A DNA stretch of 64,000 nucleotides from Pseudomonas frederiksbergensis (GCF_003732665.1 NZ_MOBP01000016.1:108056-172055); one strand, 5' to 3'. Positions 1 to 9,353 are shown, counted from the stretch's first letter. A program made the numbers and translations. The notes: generated by a model not told the origin, from the sequence alone.

Positions 1-1
1 C

Positions 2-1246
2 ATGCCCACTCAAAATGAACGTCGTTCGTTGAATCAGCCCAGCACCCTGGATTTCAGTTTCGGCAGCGAAGGGAACGCTACCACGCTGCTACGAGGGAAC
101 AGGGTGATCGCCCTCGCTGTGGTGAAAACCGCCGGGGTCGATCAGGGCAAAATCCTTGGTGTGTGCAGTAACGGTTCGGGTCCATTCCTGCTTTTCCGGC
201 TCACCCGAGACGGCCTGCTGGACACCACGTTTGGAGAAGCCGGGACGGGGTATGCCGAGGGCCGCTTCGGCGCAAGCACCGCCCTGTCGACCCCTCAAGG
301 CCTGACCCTGTTGGATAACGGCGCCATCCTGGTGATCGGCCATGTTCGGGTTTCCTCGATCAGCGACGACTATCCCGCAGCCACCCTGTTCAATAGCAAT
401 GGCACCCCGAATCTGGTTTTTGGCCAGTTCACCTTCAGAGAACCCGCTCCCCAAGCCGGCCCCACCCCGCCCCCGAACGCTGCGCCAGCGACGGCATCCG
501 GTGGCTTGGCGGACACGGGGAAAATCCTCTTCACGGTCAATAACAGTTCGCCTGGCCCTTATCGATATTGGGGTTTGCTGATTCAACTGACCTTGACCGG
601 TGAGCTGGACCCCTCCCTTGACGGTCGAGGTTATATTTTCTTCAAGCACAACAACCAGAACACCTCGACTGTGGGGGTCGTCACCCAAGCCAGCGGCCGC
701 ATCATTCTGGCCGGCTCCACCACCGACCAAGGTTTTTTGGTGGGCTACACCGCTACCGGCCAGCGCGACACGTCATTCGGTGACCAGGCAGGGGTCAAAG
801 CGTTCATCAGCGCCGACGGCCCTATCAGACTCAATGCCGTCCGGGTGCAAACCGACAATAAACCGGTCGCCGTCGGTACGATGTCCAACGGCTCCAAAGG
901 CTGGGTTGCCCGAACACTCGACACGGGCACAGATGACAGTTCCTTTAACAACGGCAACCCCGTCATCACTGAAGTGCCCTTTGCACGACTGCATTGGACA
1001 GCGGCAGACATCGATGCAAACGGCTCGATTGTCGTGGCTGGGGAAGTCGATACACGGCTATGTATCGTCGGCCGCCTGACCGGGGACGGTCGCCCTGACA
1101 CCACATTTTCTCCCTCGGGTATCAGCAACCACCGTGCCGAGCACACACCGAACATCACAACCAGCGTGGCCGTGCAGACGCCGATGCAGATTCTTGTGGC
1201 TGGGCAAAAAAACAGCGTGCCATCTGTTAGCCGTTATCACAGCTAG
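2..1246 (+). CDS. delta-60 repeat protein, first of three tandem paralogues
   Basis: This protein of about 414 residues carries repeated units of roughly 55-60 residues, each with a short block like 'DGLLDTTFGEAGTG', 'TGELDPSLDGRGY', 'TGQRDTSFGDQAGV' or 'DGRPDTTFSPSG' followed by a 'GKIL'-type strand. This is the delta-60 repeat pattern, which is thought to fold as beta-propeller blades. No signal peptide, membrane segment or catalytic motif is visible, so its role is unknown. The ATG lies at the second base of the window, so the ribosome site is cut off and a more upstream start cannot be excluded; the N-terminus (MPTQNERRSLNQPSTLDF) looks natural. Two paralogues follow directly on the same strand. 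Confidence 0.75.
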   Translation: MPTQNERRSLNQPSTLDFSFGSEGNATTLLRGNRVIALAVVKTAGVDQGKILGVCSNGSGPFLLFRLTRDGLLDTTFGEAGTGYAEGRFGASTALSTPQGLTLLDNGAILVIGHVRVSSISDDYPAATLFNSNGTPNLVFGQFTFREPAPQAGPTPPPNAAPATASGGLADTGKILFTVNNSSPGPYRYWGLLIQLTLTGELDPSLDGRGYIFFKHNNQNTSTVGVVTQASGRIILAGSTTDQGFLVGYTATGQRDTSFGDQAGVKAFISADGPIRLNAVRVQTDNKPVAVGTMSNGSKGWVARTLDTGTDDSSFNNGNPVITEVPFARLHWTAADIDANGSIVVAGEVDTRLCIVGRLTGDGRPDTTFSPSGISNHRAEHTPNITTSVAVQTPMQILVAGQKNSVPSVSRYHS

Positions 1247-1324
1247 CGCTCAATCAACACTGAGTTTGATTAATTGCCACCTTCCATTCGGGGTACGCCG
1301 AGTACCAGCCCCAGGAGCACAGCG

Positions 1325-2650
1325 ATGAAGACTCGTACACTCGATAACGCCGGAACGCTTGATCAAGAATTCGGGACCAACGGGATCGTTTCAATCAGCA
1401 TCCCTGGCTACCCTTCGTCCTACATCACAAGTGTGGGCATCGGTCCTGACAAGAAAACCTACTTCGCAGGCACCGGTGAAGGAGGTGTCGGGCCCCGCTC
1501 CGTTTATTTTCTTGGCCGATTGAATGACGATGGCAAGGTCGACACTACGTTCGGTACAGCAGGCCTGACCATCGGGCTGCCTCCCGGCGCCAGTCTGATG
1601 AGTGTTCACTCATCCGCGTTCCAGGCAGACGGCAGCCTCGTGCTGTTTGGCAATGCTACCGGTATGGAATATCTAAACGCGCCGTTTTTGGCCCGCTATA
1701 ACGCCGATGGAAAACTGGATACACGCTTCGGCACCGATGGCCATTGCTTACTAATTATTGATCTGTCACCACCTGCGCAAGTGACTTCAACCGCCGCAGC
1801 GCCACTTGGCACCGACCATGACCGATGGTCATCATCGGCCAGCGACAACGCCGCAGGGGCTCAAGGCGTGGTCATATTGCCAGACGGAAAAATACTGGCC
1901 TTCAAGCATCACTCATTTAATCTTCGGCAAGGTCATGGCCTTATTATTCGGCTCACACAGGATGGAGCGCTGGATACCACGTTCAACCAAATCGGTTACA
2001 TCGCCGTTATCCACCCTGACTATCTACTTCACAGCACCGTATTGAGAAATCTCATGGTACAGGCCGATGGCAAGTATCTGGGGTGTGGGAATGTGAACGG
2101 CGGCACGCATCCTCCTGCAATGATGTTCGTGCGCTACGACTCTACGGGCTTACCAGACCTGTCCTTCGGCGGCGAAAGCGGTTTCGTCACCATTTACGGC
2201 GCTCAACAGTCCGCGATCGAAAGGATGCTCCAGCAACCCAACCAGCGGATTTTGGGGATCGGCAATACCTACGTGCCCCCCGTCAAAGGCCTGATGAGCA
2301 GCATCGAACACGATGGCAGCCCTAACATTCAGTTCAACAGAGGCGAAGTCTTCTACACCGAACTCGAGCCCAACGCCGTGACCCGCTGGGAAGGTGCAGC
2401 CCTGCAGAAAAACGGAAGAATCGTCGTGGCGGGAGGCGTAGGTCAGCCTAATGGTGAGGTCGATATTGTTGTGGCCCGATTTATTGATGCCAGGTTTGAT
2501 TCAGACTTCAATGACGGCCAGGGCTGGGTGCGCACACATCTGGCAAGTGGTACGCACTTCGCCACGGGATTGACGTTGCAGGAGGATGGAAAAATTGTGG
2601 TGTGTGCCAGAACCCCTGCTCAAGGCGTGATATTGCGCTACCACGCCTGA
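1325..2650 (+). CDS. delta-60 repeat protein, second paralogue
   Basis: A protein of 441 residues built almost entirely of delta-60 units: 'GTLDQEFGTNG' near residue 10, then 'DGKVDTTFGTAG', 'DGKLDTRFGTDG', 'DGALDTTFNQIG', 'TGLPDLSFGG' and 'DGSPNIQFNRG'. Each is followed by a strand such as 'DGKILAFK' or 'NGRIVVAGG'. The ATG at 1325 is chosen over the in-frame ATG at 1274 because AGGAG lies just upstream (about 1312-1317). It begins 78 bases after the first paralogue and is followed by a strong hairpin terminator, so the two probably share a transcript. No export signal is visible and the function is unknown. Confidence 0.78.
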   Translation: MKTRTLDNAGTLDQEFGTNGIVSISIPGYPSSYITSVGIGPDKKTYFAGTGEGGVGPRSVYFLGRLNDDGKVDTTFGTAGLTIGLPPGASLMSVHSSAFQADGSLVLFGNATGMEYLNAPFLARYNADGKLDTRFGTDGHCLLIIDLSPPAQVTSTAAAPLGTDHDRWSSSASDNAAGAQGVVILPDGKILAFKHHSFNLRQGHGLIIRLTQDGALDTTFNQIGYIAVIHPDYLLHSTVLRNLMVQADGKYLGCGNVNGGTHPPAMMFVRYDSTGLPDLSFGGESGFVTIYGAQQSAIERMLQQPNQRILGIGNTYVPPVKGLMSSIEHDGSPNIQFNRGEVFYTELEPNAVTRWEGAALQKNGRIVVAGGVGQPNGEVDIVVARFIDARFDSDFNDGQGWVRTHLASGTHFATGLTLQEDGKIVVCARTPAQGVILRYHA

Positions 2651-2683
2651 CGTTTTGGCTGGAGGAATGACACGTTGAAAAAT

Positions 2684-2717
2684 AAAGCCCTGCCCTGTGA
2701 ATGGCGGGGCTTTTTGC
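2684..2717 (+). terminator. Rho-independent terminator after the second delta-60 gene
   Basis: An inverted repeat (AAAGCCCTGCC, 9-base loop, GGCGGGGCTTT) ends in a run of T, about 35 bases after the stop codon of the second delta-60 gene. Confidence 0.85.
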
Positions 2718-2750
2718 TTTCTGGTCCGGGGGATGTGGTGTCTGGGCTGA

Positions 2751-2848
2751 CGCCTTCGCGGGCAAGCCTCGCTCCTACGGGGTTTTGTGCACATTTTGTG
2801 TCAGACACAAAACCCTGTAGGAGCGAGGCTTGCCCGCGAAGAGGCCCG
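2751..2848. repeat. REP pair (REPIN), 'tcgcgggcaagcctcgctcc' type
   Basis: Two inverted copies of a REP-like sequence (CTTCGCGGGCAAGCCTCGCT and its complement) flank a centre that is itself palindromic (TTGTGTCAGACACAAAA). Together with the terminator it fills the gap between the second and third delta-60 genes; I see no gene here. Confidence 0.85.
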
Positions 2849-3004
2849 CCCAATCACCACAAGACATCACTGAGAGGCTTTCCAACCCTCAGATGACTTC
2901 CAGAGGGAGCTTTACCACTCGTCGGAACTGTTATTTCTAACAGCTATTTCGCGCTGTTTTTTCAAGCGAGCATGCCCTTTCTCACCCGGCTAAGGAGAAC
3001 ACTC

Positions 3005-4318
3005 ATGAGCGCCCCCATTCACTTTCCCAGCACACTTGGCAAGCTTGATCCGACCTTCGGCGATAGCGGACAACTCTCACTCCCATGGCCTGAGGGAGGG
3101 GCCTTTTATCAAGAAAACATGGCAGTCGACGCCCAGGGTAATTTGTTGATTTGTGGTCAAGCGACACAAAGGGGAGGTGAACTGCTGTACGCCTGTTTAC
3201 GCCTGAAACCAGACGGTGAACTCGACAAAAGCTTTGGGGTGAACGGGTTCGCCATGGGCGTTTACGACTACGACAAGAACCCGCACAGCGAATCCGGCGC
3301 TCAAAACATCATCGTGTTACCCGACGGCAAAATTCTACTGGGTGGCATCAACTATCGAGCGGACCCTCTGAGCGACCACGGCATGGCTCGTTTAAATGCC
3401 GATGGCTCCCTGGACCACAGCTTCGGCATCAATGGCACAGTCCAGATAGACCGCCCCTATCTCTCAAACGCACAAGCAACCGTCCGGCATCTCCCACGCC
3501 ATAGAGAAACTCGGAACTTACCCGACTGGTTCGGGGGCAGGAACATGTGCGTCCTGGATGACGGCAGAATCGTGATGCTTATGGAGTTCACCCTGTCGTT
3601 GCCCGTCGTCTACGGGCTGGTGTGTGTCAGGCCCAATGGCAAACTCGATAGCGGGTTTGGTGATGCCGGGTATGCACAGATCGCCAATGATCCGCTTCTA
3701 TGGGTGAGATACCACAGCGTCATTGCAGCAGAAGACGGCAAAATTGCGGTGTGCGGCTATGGCGATAATGACAACGGCTACCGGACGAGCGCAATACTGC
3801 TTAAATTCACTGGCAAAGGTGTGCCGGACCAGGGCTTTGCCGATAAAGGCGTCCTGTTATTCCCGAAAAATAATCCAACTGCCTTCAACCAGTTTTATGG
3901 CATTGCCGTGCAACCCAACAAGCGCTTGTTGGTGTGTGGCACGATTGGCAGCAATGACAGTTCCAGAAAAAATGAAGCCCTGCTGATGAGTTTTGAACCT
4001 GACGGCTCACCGAATATTCAGTTCAACAGAGGTCAACCGTTGGCCGCCATCATCGACGGCGCCGACTCGGTCTGGTCAGCCGCGATGGTTGTCCAGCCCG
4101 AAGCCAAGATTATGCTCATAGGGTTTTCGACGGATCAGCAATTCACCTTCACTCGTGTCTTGAGCGACGGGATACCTGACAAAAAATTCGCTAAGGGTCA
4201 CGCGGCCACACACTATCCCGTCGTTCATTACAGATGGTACTCAGCTCCTGCGCAGTTTCATGGCAATCGGATCTATTTCATGTACCAGGCCCAACTGTAT
4301 TGTGGATTGATTGACTGA
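3005..4318 (+). CDS. delta-60 repeat protein, third paralogue
   Basis: A protein of 437 residues with delta-60 signatures at about residues 13-20 (GKLDPTFG), 71-79, 134-142, 212-220, 272-280 and 334-342 (DGSPNIQFN), so about six propeller-like units. The start at 3005 is preceded by AAGGAGA; the in-frame ATG at 2972 has no such site. It shares the motif 'DGSPNIQFNRG' with the second paralogue, pointing to tandem duplication. It has its own terminator and is separated from the first two by a terminator and a REPIN, so it is probably a separate transcription unit. No secretion signal or enzymatic motif is visible. Confidence 0.78.
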   Translation: MSAPIHFPSTLGKLDPTFGDSGQLSLPWPEGGAFYQENMAVDAQGNLLICGQATQRGGELLYACLRLKPDGELDKSFGVNGFAMGVYDYDKNPHSESGAQNIIVLPDGKILLGGINYRADPLSDHGMARLNADGSLDHSFGINGTVQIDRPYLSNAQATVRHLPRHRETRNLPDWFGGRNMCVLDDGRIVMLMEFTLSLPVVYGLVCVRPNGKLDSGFGDAGYAQIANDPLLWVRYHSVIAAEDGKIAVCGYGDNDNGYRTSAILLKFTGKGVPDQGFADKGVLLFPKNNPTAFNQFYGIAVQPNKRLLVCGTIGSNDSSRKNEALLMSFEPDGSPNIQFNRGQPLAAIIDGADSVWSAAMVVQPEAKIMLIGFSTDQQFTFTRVLSDGIPDKKFAKGHAATHYPVVHYRWYSAPAQFHGNRIYFMYQAQLYCGLID

Positions 4319-4346
4319 ATCACCGTTGACTGACGCCTGAAAAACA

Positions 4347-4379
4347 AAAGCCCCGCCATGTGAATGACGGGGCTTTTTG
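4347..4379 (+). terminator. Rho-independent terminator after the third delta-60 gene
   Basis: AAAAGCCCCG and CGGGGCTTTTT pair around the spacer GCCATGTGAATGA, about 30 bases after the stop codon. It closely resembles the terminator after the second paralogue, as expected if terminators were duplicated with the genes. Confidence 0.85.
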
Positions 4380-4409
4380 CTTTTGATCCAGGACAAGTGC
4401 TGTTTGGGC

Positions 4410-4473
4410 TGACGCCTTCGCGGGCAGGCTCGCTCCTACAGGGATGTGGGAGCGGGCTTGCTCGCGAAGAGGC
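4410..4473. repeat. REP pair between convergent genes
   Basis: CCTTCGCGGGCAGGCTCGCTCC and an inverted GGGAGCGGGCTTGCTCGCGAA half lie almost back to back between the third delta-60 gene and the convergent crotonase gene. Confidence 0.8.
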
Positions 4474-4493
4474 CCGCGCAATCACCACAAGAC

Positions 4494-5243
4494 TCAACGC
4501 CGATTGATAAACCCCGACAACGCCGCCAGCGCTTCCGGCGAACGCAGCCGCTGAGTGAACAGCGCTCCCTCTTCTTCGATCACCTTACGAACCAATTCCC
4601 GGTCCGGTGCTTTCATCAATTGTTTGCTGATACGCACGGCCTCGGTGGGCAGCGTTTCAAACTTCAACGCCATCTCCCGCGCCTTGGCCAACGCCGCTTC
4701 GCCGCTGCCCAACGCCTCGGTGGCAATGCCCCACGCCGCCGCTTGCTCACCACTGAAACCTTCGCCCAGCAGCAACAATTCCGCCGCTTTGGCGTGGCCG
4801 AGCAAACGCGGGAGGATCAGGCTGGAGCCGAATTCCGGGCATAACCCGAGGTTGACGAACGGCATGCGCAATCGTGCATCGCGGCTGATGTAGACCAGAT
4901 CGCAATGCAGCAACAACGTGGTGCCAATCCCCACCGCTGCCCCGGCCACGGCGGCGATCACCGGTTTGCGGCAGTCGAGCAGGCTGAGCATGAAGTGGAA
5001 AACAGGGCTGTCGAGGCTGCTCGGTGGTTGCTGGAGGAAGTCGGCGATGTCGTTGCCGGCGGTGAAGCAGTCGGCGGACCCGGTGATCAACACGGCATTG
5101 ATTTCAGGATCTTGGTCGGCATCGCTCAGGGCCTTGGCCAGTTGCGCGTACATGGCGCGGGTCAGGGCGTTTTTCTTGTCGGGGCGGTTGAGGCGCAGGG
5201 TCAGCAGACCGCGTTCGCGTTCAATCTGGATGGCATCGGTCAT
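4494..5243 (-). CDS. enoyl-CoA hydratase/isomerase (crotonase family)
   Basis: A 249-residue crotonase-superfamily protein, the usual length. Family marks are the N-terminal 'LTLRLNRPDKKNAL', the first oxyanion-hole region near 'CFTAGNDIADF', the second at 'GAAVGIGTTLLLHCDLVY', and 'GLCPEFGSSLILPRLLG', where the Glu sits in the usual catalytic region. The expected reaction is hydration or isomerisation of an acyl-CoA double bond; the substrate cannot be read from the sequence. It is the last gene of a minus-strand operon, 31 bases after the 2Fe-2S reductase. The same trio next to a fumarase gene is, as I recall, PA4330-PA4332 in P. aeruginosa. Confidence 0.88.
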   Translation of the reverse strand: MTDAIQIERERGLLTLRLNRPDKKNALTRAMYAQLAKALSDADQDPEINAVLITGSADCFTAGNDIADFLQQPPSSLDSPVFHFMLSLLDCRKPVIAAVAGAAVGIGTTLLLHCDLVYISRDARLRMPFVNLGLCPEFGSSLILPRLLGHAKAAELLLLGEGFSGEQAAAWGIATEALGSGEAALAKAREMALKFETLPTEAVRISKQLMKAPDRELVRKVIEEEGALFTQRLRSPEALAALSGFINRR

Positions 5244-5274
5244 GGCGGGTCTCGCGTCGTTATACGATCAGCGC

Positions 5275-6210
5275 TCAACCACGGGGCAGGAATACGTCGG
5301 CCAGCAGTTGATTACGCGGCAGTCCCGCCAGGTACAAGCGCCGGGCAAAGGCGTCGACGCTGTCGGGGCCACCGCAGAGTAAGGCCAGGGTTTGCCGGGA
5401 GACAAGCCGCAGTTGCGCCAACGCCTGGGGCAACTCGGCCGGGGTCCAGAGTTCGACCGTGAGGTTTTCGCGGCCGGCGGCCATGGCTTGCAGGGGTTTG
5501 GCCAGGTAGTGCTCGTCGGCGTCATGGGCCAGGTGAATGACGCGGATGGCGCCCTGGTGATCCTGGCGCAACGCCTCGCGCAACACACCGAACAATGGCC
5601 CCAAACCGGTGCCGGCGGCCAACAGCCACAGCGGTCGGGTATGCCAGTCCGCGTCGTAATGCAGGGCGCCGCCGCGCAGTTCGCCGAGGCGCAGGGTGTC
5701 ACCGATCTGCAATTGGCGCGCTGTGTCGCTGAATTCCCCGGGCTGGCGGCAATCGAGGTGGAATTCCAGAAAACGATCTTCTTCCGGCAGGCTGGCCAGG
5801 GAATACGGCCGCGCCACGTTGCCGGCCCACAACACCAAGTGCTGACCGGCGCTGTAGCGCAATGGGCGTTGTGTGATCAGGCGCAAGCGCAAGACATGGG
5901 CGCTGAGCCAATCGACGGCGGCGACTTCGGCCGGGCGACCGTCCTGTAGCGGGTCGAAGGTGTGCACCTGCAAGTCCTCGACCACCGCACACTGACAGGC
6001 CAGGCGCCAGCCTTGCTGACGCTGTTCGGCGCTCAAGGCATCGGGACGGCTGTCGCTGGGCAACCCTTGCACGCATTGAACGAGGCACGCATGGCAACTG
6101 CCGGCGCGGCAGCTGTAAGGCACCGACACGCCGTTTTGATTCAGGGCATCGAGCAGGTTGCTGCCCGCCGCCACCGACCAATGGCGTTCGCCAACGCGCA
6201 ACTCAGGCAT
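5275..6210 (-). CDS. 2Fe-2S ferredoxin/FAD/NAD(P) oxidoreductase
   Basis: A 311-residue single-chain electron-transfer flavoprotein. Residues 1-90 are a plant-type ferredoxin with the cluster cysteines C34, C39, C42 and C72. Next comes a ferredoxin-reductase-like FAD domain ('RPYSLAS') and an NAD(P) domain ('LLAAGTGLGPLFG', 'LLCGGPDSV'). Such proteins pass electrons from NAD(P)H to an oxygenase or similar partner; the partner is unknown here. I place the start at 6210 because GGAGAA lies just upstream and the ATG overlaps the stop of the preceding cyclase gene; an upstream in-frame start (6252) would run further into that gene. No oxygenase gene lies adjacent. Confidence 0.88.
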   Translation of the reverse strand: MPELRVGERHWSVAAGSNLLDALNQNGVSVPYSCRAGSCHACLVQCVQGLPSDSRPDALSAEQRQQGWRLACQCAVVEDLQVHTFDPLQDGRPAEVAAVDWLSAHVLRLRLITQRPLRYSAGQHLVLWAGNVARPYSLASLPEEDRFLEFHLDCRQPGEFSDTARQLQIGDTLRLGELRGGALHYDADWHTRPLWLLAAGTGLGPLFGVLREALRQDHQGAIRVIHLAHDADEHYLAKPLQAMAAGRENLTVELWTPAELPQALAQLRLVSRQTLALLCGGPDSVDAFARRLYLAGLPRNQLLADVFLPRG

Positions 6211-7321
6211 CGACGTTCTCCCACGCCGCCGCGCACCGATTGCGGCCGTCACGCTTGGCGCGGTACAGCGCCTGGTCGGCCCGTTGCAAGGCGTCGTCGA
6301 GGTCGTCGCCCAGTTCCAGCAAGGTCATGCCGGCGCTCAGGCTGAGGTTGCTCACGCTCAGGCCGAACAGCTCGACATCCGTGAAGGCGATGCGCAGGCG
6401 CTCACAGCACGAGGTCAGGCGTTCGGCATCGCAATCGGGCAGCAACACCACGAATTCTTCGCCACCGTATCGGGCCAGCACATCACCGTCGCGCAGGCAC
6501 GCCGTGGCTACCCCGGCGAAGGCTTGCAGCACCTGATCGCCGGCGGCGTGGCCGTGTACGTCGTTGATGCGTTTGAAGTGGTCGAGGTCGATCAGCGCCA
6601 GACCGTGGACCACGCCAGCGTCCATGGCGTTGAGCTCGCGGGAGGCCAGGCGCAGGAAGTGGCGGCGATTGAACAGCCCGGTGAGTTCGTCGGTGGCCAC
6701 CAGGTCTTCGAGCTGGCGCATCATCCCGCGCAGAGTGTCTTGATGCGCCTGCAAGGCGAAGCGGCGTTGGCGCATGAGTTGGCGCGAGGCCTGGACGTAA
6801 CGGGCGTAGAGCACCAGCCACACCAGCACGATAAACAGCACGCACACTTGCAACAGCGCCAGGGCCGGGTCGGCCAACTGGAAGTGGTAGCCCTCCCACA
6901 GCGTGATCGCGCTGAAGCTGAAGAACACCAGCAGCGCACACCGCACAAAGGCCCGGCGCGAGAGGTGGAACAGGCCGAACAGCAAAATCAGGATATAGAA
7001 CACCAGGAACGCGCCACGGGCTTCGTCCAGGTGAAAGATCAGCCAGGTTTGCCAGCCCAGGCCCAGCAATACCTGGACTTCGGTCAGGCTCGGGTCGGCG
7101 AAGCGCAGGTTGCAGCCGCTGTAGAACACCGCGAACAGCGCCGCTTGAGTGATGACCACCAACGCACTGCCAATCGCCACGCTGGCCAGGGGCGCCGCGT
7201 AGTGACCGGTGAAAAACGCCAGCCACAGCAGCAGCAATGCCAGGGCATAGGTGCCGGCCGCGAGGGCAAAACGTTTAAGCAACAGGCGCTGGATGGCGTT
7301 ATGGGTCAATCGTTGACTCAC
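6203..7321 (-). CDS. sadC: membrane diguanylate cyclase (GGDEF), SadC-like
   Basis: About 372 residues. The first ~165 contain several hydrophobic helices, then a short linker and a C-terminal GGDEF domain. The active-site motif is GGEEF at residues 286-290, which is catalytically competent. An intact inhibitory I-site (RDGD, 277-280) lies exactly five residues upstream, so product feedback inhibition is expected. It should make cyclic di-GMP from two GTP at the inner membrane. No ATG exists in the frame before the GGDEF domain; a stop lies shortly upstream, so translation must begin at GTG (7321) or TTG (7324). The sadC name rests on neighbours recalled from P. aeruginosa (crotonase, reductase, fumarase); that protein is annotated as longer, so orthology is tentative. 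Confidence 0.8.
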   Translation of the reverse strand: MSQRLTHNAIQRLLLKRFALAAGTYALALLLLWLAFFTGHYAAPLASVAIGSALVVITQAALFAVFYSGCNLRFADPSLTEVQVLLGLGWQTWLIFHLDEARGAFLVFYILILLFGLFHLSRRAFVRCALLVFFSFSAITLWEGYHFQLADPALALLQVCVLFIVLVWLVLYARYVQASRQLMRQRRFALQAHQDTLRGMMRQLEDLVATDELTGLFNRRHFLRLASRELNAMDAGVVHGLALIDLDHFKRINDVHGHAAGDQVLQAFAGVATACLRDGDVLARYGGEEFVVLLPDCDAERLTSCCERLRIAFTDVELFGLSVSNLSLSAGMTLLELGDDLDDALQRADQALYRAKRDGRNRCAAAWENVDA

Positions 7322-7475
7322 CAAGGAAGAAGTGGCTGAAAGAGCGTCCTACTCTACAGGCCGATTGCCACTTTAGTGGCGCGACCGATAAATGACCATT
7401 CAATTTTCAGGGCAGAAAACTGGCGTCAAAAGCATGGCCCGCTTGACTCATGTTTATGGGCATAACCGCTTCTGT

Positions 7476-7566
7476 GGCGAGGGAGCTTGCTCCCGCTGGG
7501 CTGCGAAGCGGCCCCAAAAAATCGGGAGCGCTTCGCACTCCAGCGGGAGCAAGCTCCCTCGCCACA
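7476..7566. repeat. long inverted repeat, 'gtggcgagggagcttgctcc' family
   Basis: TGTGGCGAGGGAGCTTGCTC and its inverted partner flank inner arms around 'gctgcgaagc' and 'gcttcgcactcc'. The same family recurs near 37533 and 59583 with longer centres. It lies in the 489-base gap between the cyclase and fumarase genes. Confidence 0.82.
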
Positions 7567-7662
7567 GGTCAGCTCCGACCAAAAGCCAATGTGTACCCGC
7601 CACCGAGCCGCGTTATACTGCCGCGCCTTTTTAGCGTCGCGCCAGCAGCCCCGGCGTGCCAC

Positions 7663-7775
7663 GACTCTTCGAGTCAGCTTCAAGTTGCAAGCTTAAAGCG
7701 GCAAGTCCAAAGCAGTACACATACTGCTCTCACTTGTCGCTTGCAGCTCAACGCTTGAAGCTGGCTCGAAGAGCT
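7663..7775. repeat. long imperfect inverted repeat, 'gcttgcagctt' family
   Basis: Arms beginning CTCTTCGAGTCAGCTTCAAG and ending GCTTGAAGCTGGCTCGAAGAG can fold over the whole segment, with inner arms AGCGGCAAGT/ACTTGTCGCT and a centre AGCAGTACACATACTGCT. A related element lies near 47378. It sits just upstream of the fumarase ribosome site and would form a long hairpin in the leader if transcribed. Confidence 0.7.
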
Positions 7776-7810
7776 ATTGAATGTTCCCGTCTTTTAGAGG
7801 AGCGCGACTC

Positions 7811-9334
7811 ATGACCGTGATCAAGCAAGACGACCTGATTCAGAGCGTTGCCGACGCCCTGCAGTTCATTTCTTATTACCACCCCGTTGATTTCATCCAG
7901 GCGATGCACGAAGCCTACCTGCGCGAAGAATCGCCAGCGGCCCGTGATTCGATGGCGCAAATCCTGATCAACTCGCGCATGTGCGCCACCGGCCACCGTC
8001 CGATCTGCCAAGACACCGGCATCGTGACCGTGTTTGTCCGCGTGGGTATGGACGTGCGTTGGGATGGCGCCACCATGAGCCTGGACGACATGATCAACCA
8101 AGGCGTGCGCCAGGCTTACAACCTGCCGGAAAACGTCCTGCGTGCCTCGATCCTCGCCGACCCGGCGGGCGCTCGGAAAAATACCAAGGACAACACCCCG
8201 GCTGTTATCCACTACTCCATCGTCCCCGGTAACACCGTGGAAGTGGACGTAGCGGCCAAGGGCGGCGGCTCCGAGAACAAGTCGAAAATGGCCATGCTCA
8301 ACCCGTCCGACTCGATCGTCGACTGGGTATTGAAGACCGTTCCGACCATGGGCGCCGGCTGGTGCCCACCGGGCATGCTCGGCATCGGCATCGGCGGCAC
8401 CGCCGAGAAAGCCGCCGTCATGGCCAAGGAAGTGTTGATGGAATCCATCGACATCCACGAACTGAAGAAGCGCGGCCCGTCCAACCGTATCGAAGAGATG
8501 CGCCTGGAGCTGTTCGAGAAGGTCAACCAACTGGGCATCGGCGCCCAGGGCCTGGGTGGCCTGACCACCGTGCTCGACGTGAAGATCATGGATTACCCGA
8601 CCCACGCTGCTTCGTTGCCGGTGTGCATGATCCCGAACTGCGCCGCCACCCGTCACGCCCACTTCGTGCTCGACGGTTCCGGCCCGGCCTCGCTGGAAGC
8701 GCCACCGCTGGACGCCTACCCGGAAATCGTCTGGGAGGCCGGCCCGTCGGCCCGTCGCGTCAACCTCGACACCCTGACCCCGGAAGACGTGCAGAGCTGG
8801 AAGCCGGGCGAAACCGTGTTGCTGAACGGCAAGATGCTCACCGGTCGCGACGCCGCGCACAAGCGCATGGTCGAGATGCTGAACAAGGGCGAAACCCTGC
8901 CGGTGGACCTCAAAGGTCGCTTCATCTACTACGTCGGCCCGGTTGATCCGGTGCGCGAAGAAGTGGTTGGCCCTGCCGGTCCGACCACCGCGACGCGGAT
9001 GGACAAGTTCACCCGTCAGATCCTCGAGCAAACCGGCCTGCTGGGCATGATCGGCAAATCCGAGCGCGGCCCGACCGCGATCGAAGCGATCAAGGACCAC
9101 AAAGCCGTTTACCTGATGGCCGTCGGCGGCGCGGCTTACCTGGTGGCGCAAGCGATCAAGAAATCCCGCGTCGTGGCCTTCGCCGAACTGGGGATGGAAG
9201 CCATCTACGAGTTCGACGTCAAAGACATGCCGGTGACCGTTGCGGTTGATAGCAAAGGTGAATCGGTGCACATCACCGGTCCTGCCATCTGGCAGAAAAA
9301 GATCAGTGAAAGCCTGGCGGTAGAAGTGCAGTAA
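7811..9334 (+). CDS. fumA: class I fumarate hydratase (iron-sulfur)
   Basis: A 507-residue protein matching the full-length class I fumarase family. It interconverts fumarate and malate in the TCA cycle using a [4Fe-4S] cluster. Candidate cluster ligands are C66 (PICQDTG), C185 (GWCPPG) and C277 (IPNCAATRH), with spacings of 119 and 92 that fit the family. The N-terminal alpha and C-terminal beta parts are fused in one chain, as in FumA/FumB. The start at 7811 follows GAGGAG; the earlier in-frame ATG (7781) lacks a ribosome site. It is monocistronic with a strong terminator. Oxygen-sensitive class I fumarases are usually paired with a stable FumC elsewhere in pseudomonads. Confidence 0.95.
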   Translation: MTVIKQDDLIQSVADALQFISYYHPVDFIQAMHEAYLREESPAARDSMAQILINSRMCATGHRPICQDTGIVTVFVRVGMDVRWDGATMSLDDMINQGVRQAYNLPENVLRASILADPAGARKNTKDNTPAVIHYSIVPGNTVEVDVAAKGGGSENKSKMAMLNPSDSIVDWVLKTVPTMGAGWCPPGMLGIGIGGTAEKAAVMAKEVLMESIDIHELKKRGPSNRIEEMRLELFEKVNQLGIGAQGLGGLTTVLDVKIMDYPTHAASLPVCMIPNCAATRHAHFVLDGSGPASLEAPPLDAYPEIVWEAGPSARRVNLDTLTPEDVQSWKPGETVLLNGKMLTGRDAAHKRMVEMLNKGETLPVDLKGRFIYYVGPVDPVREEVVGPAGPTTATRMDKFTRQILEQTGLLGMIGKSERGPTAIEAIKDHKAVYLMAVGGAAYLVAQAIKKSRVVAFAELGMEAIYEFDVKDMPVTVAVDSKGESVHITGPAIWQKKISESLAVEVQ

Positions 9335-9353
9335 GCACCAACACCTCCAAAAA

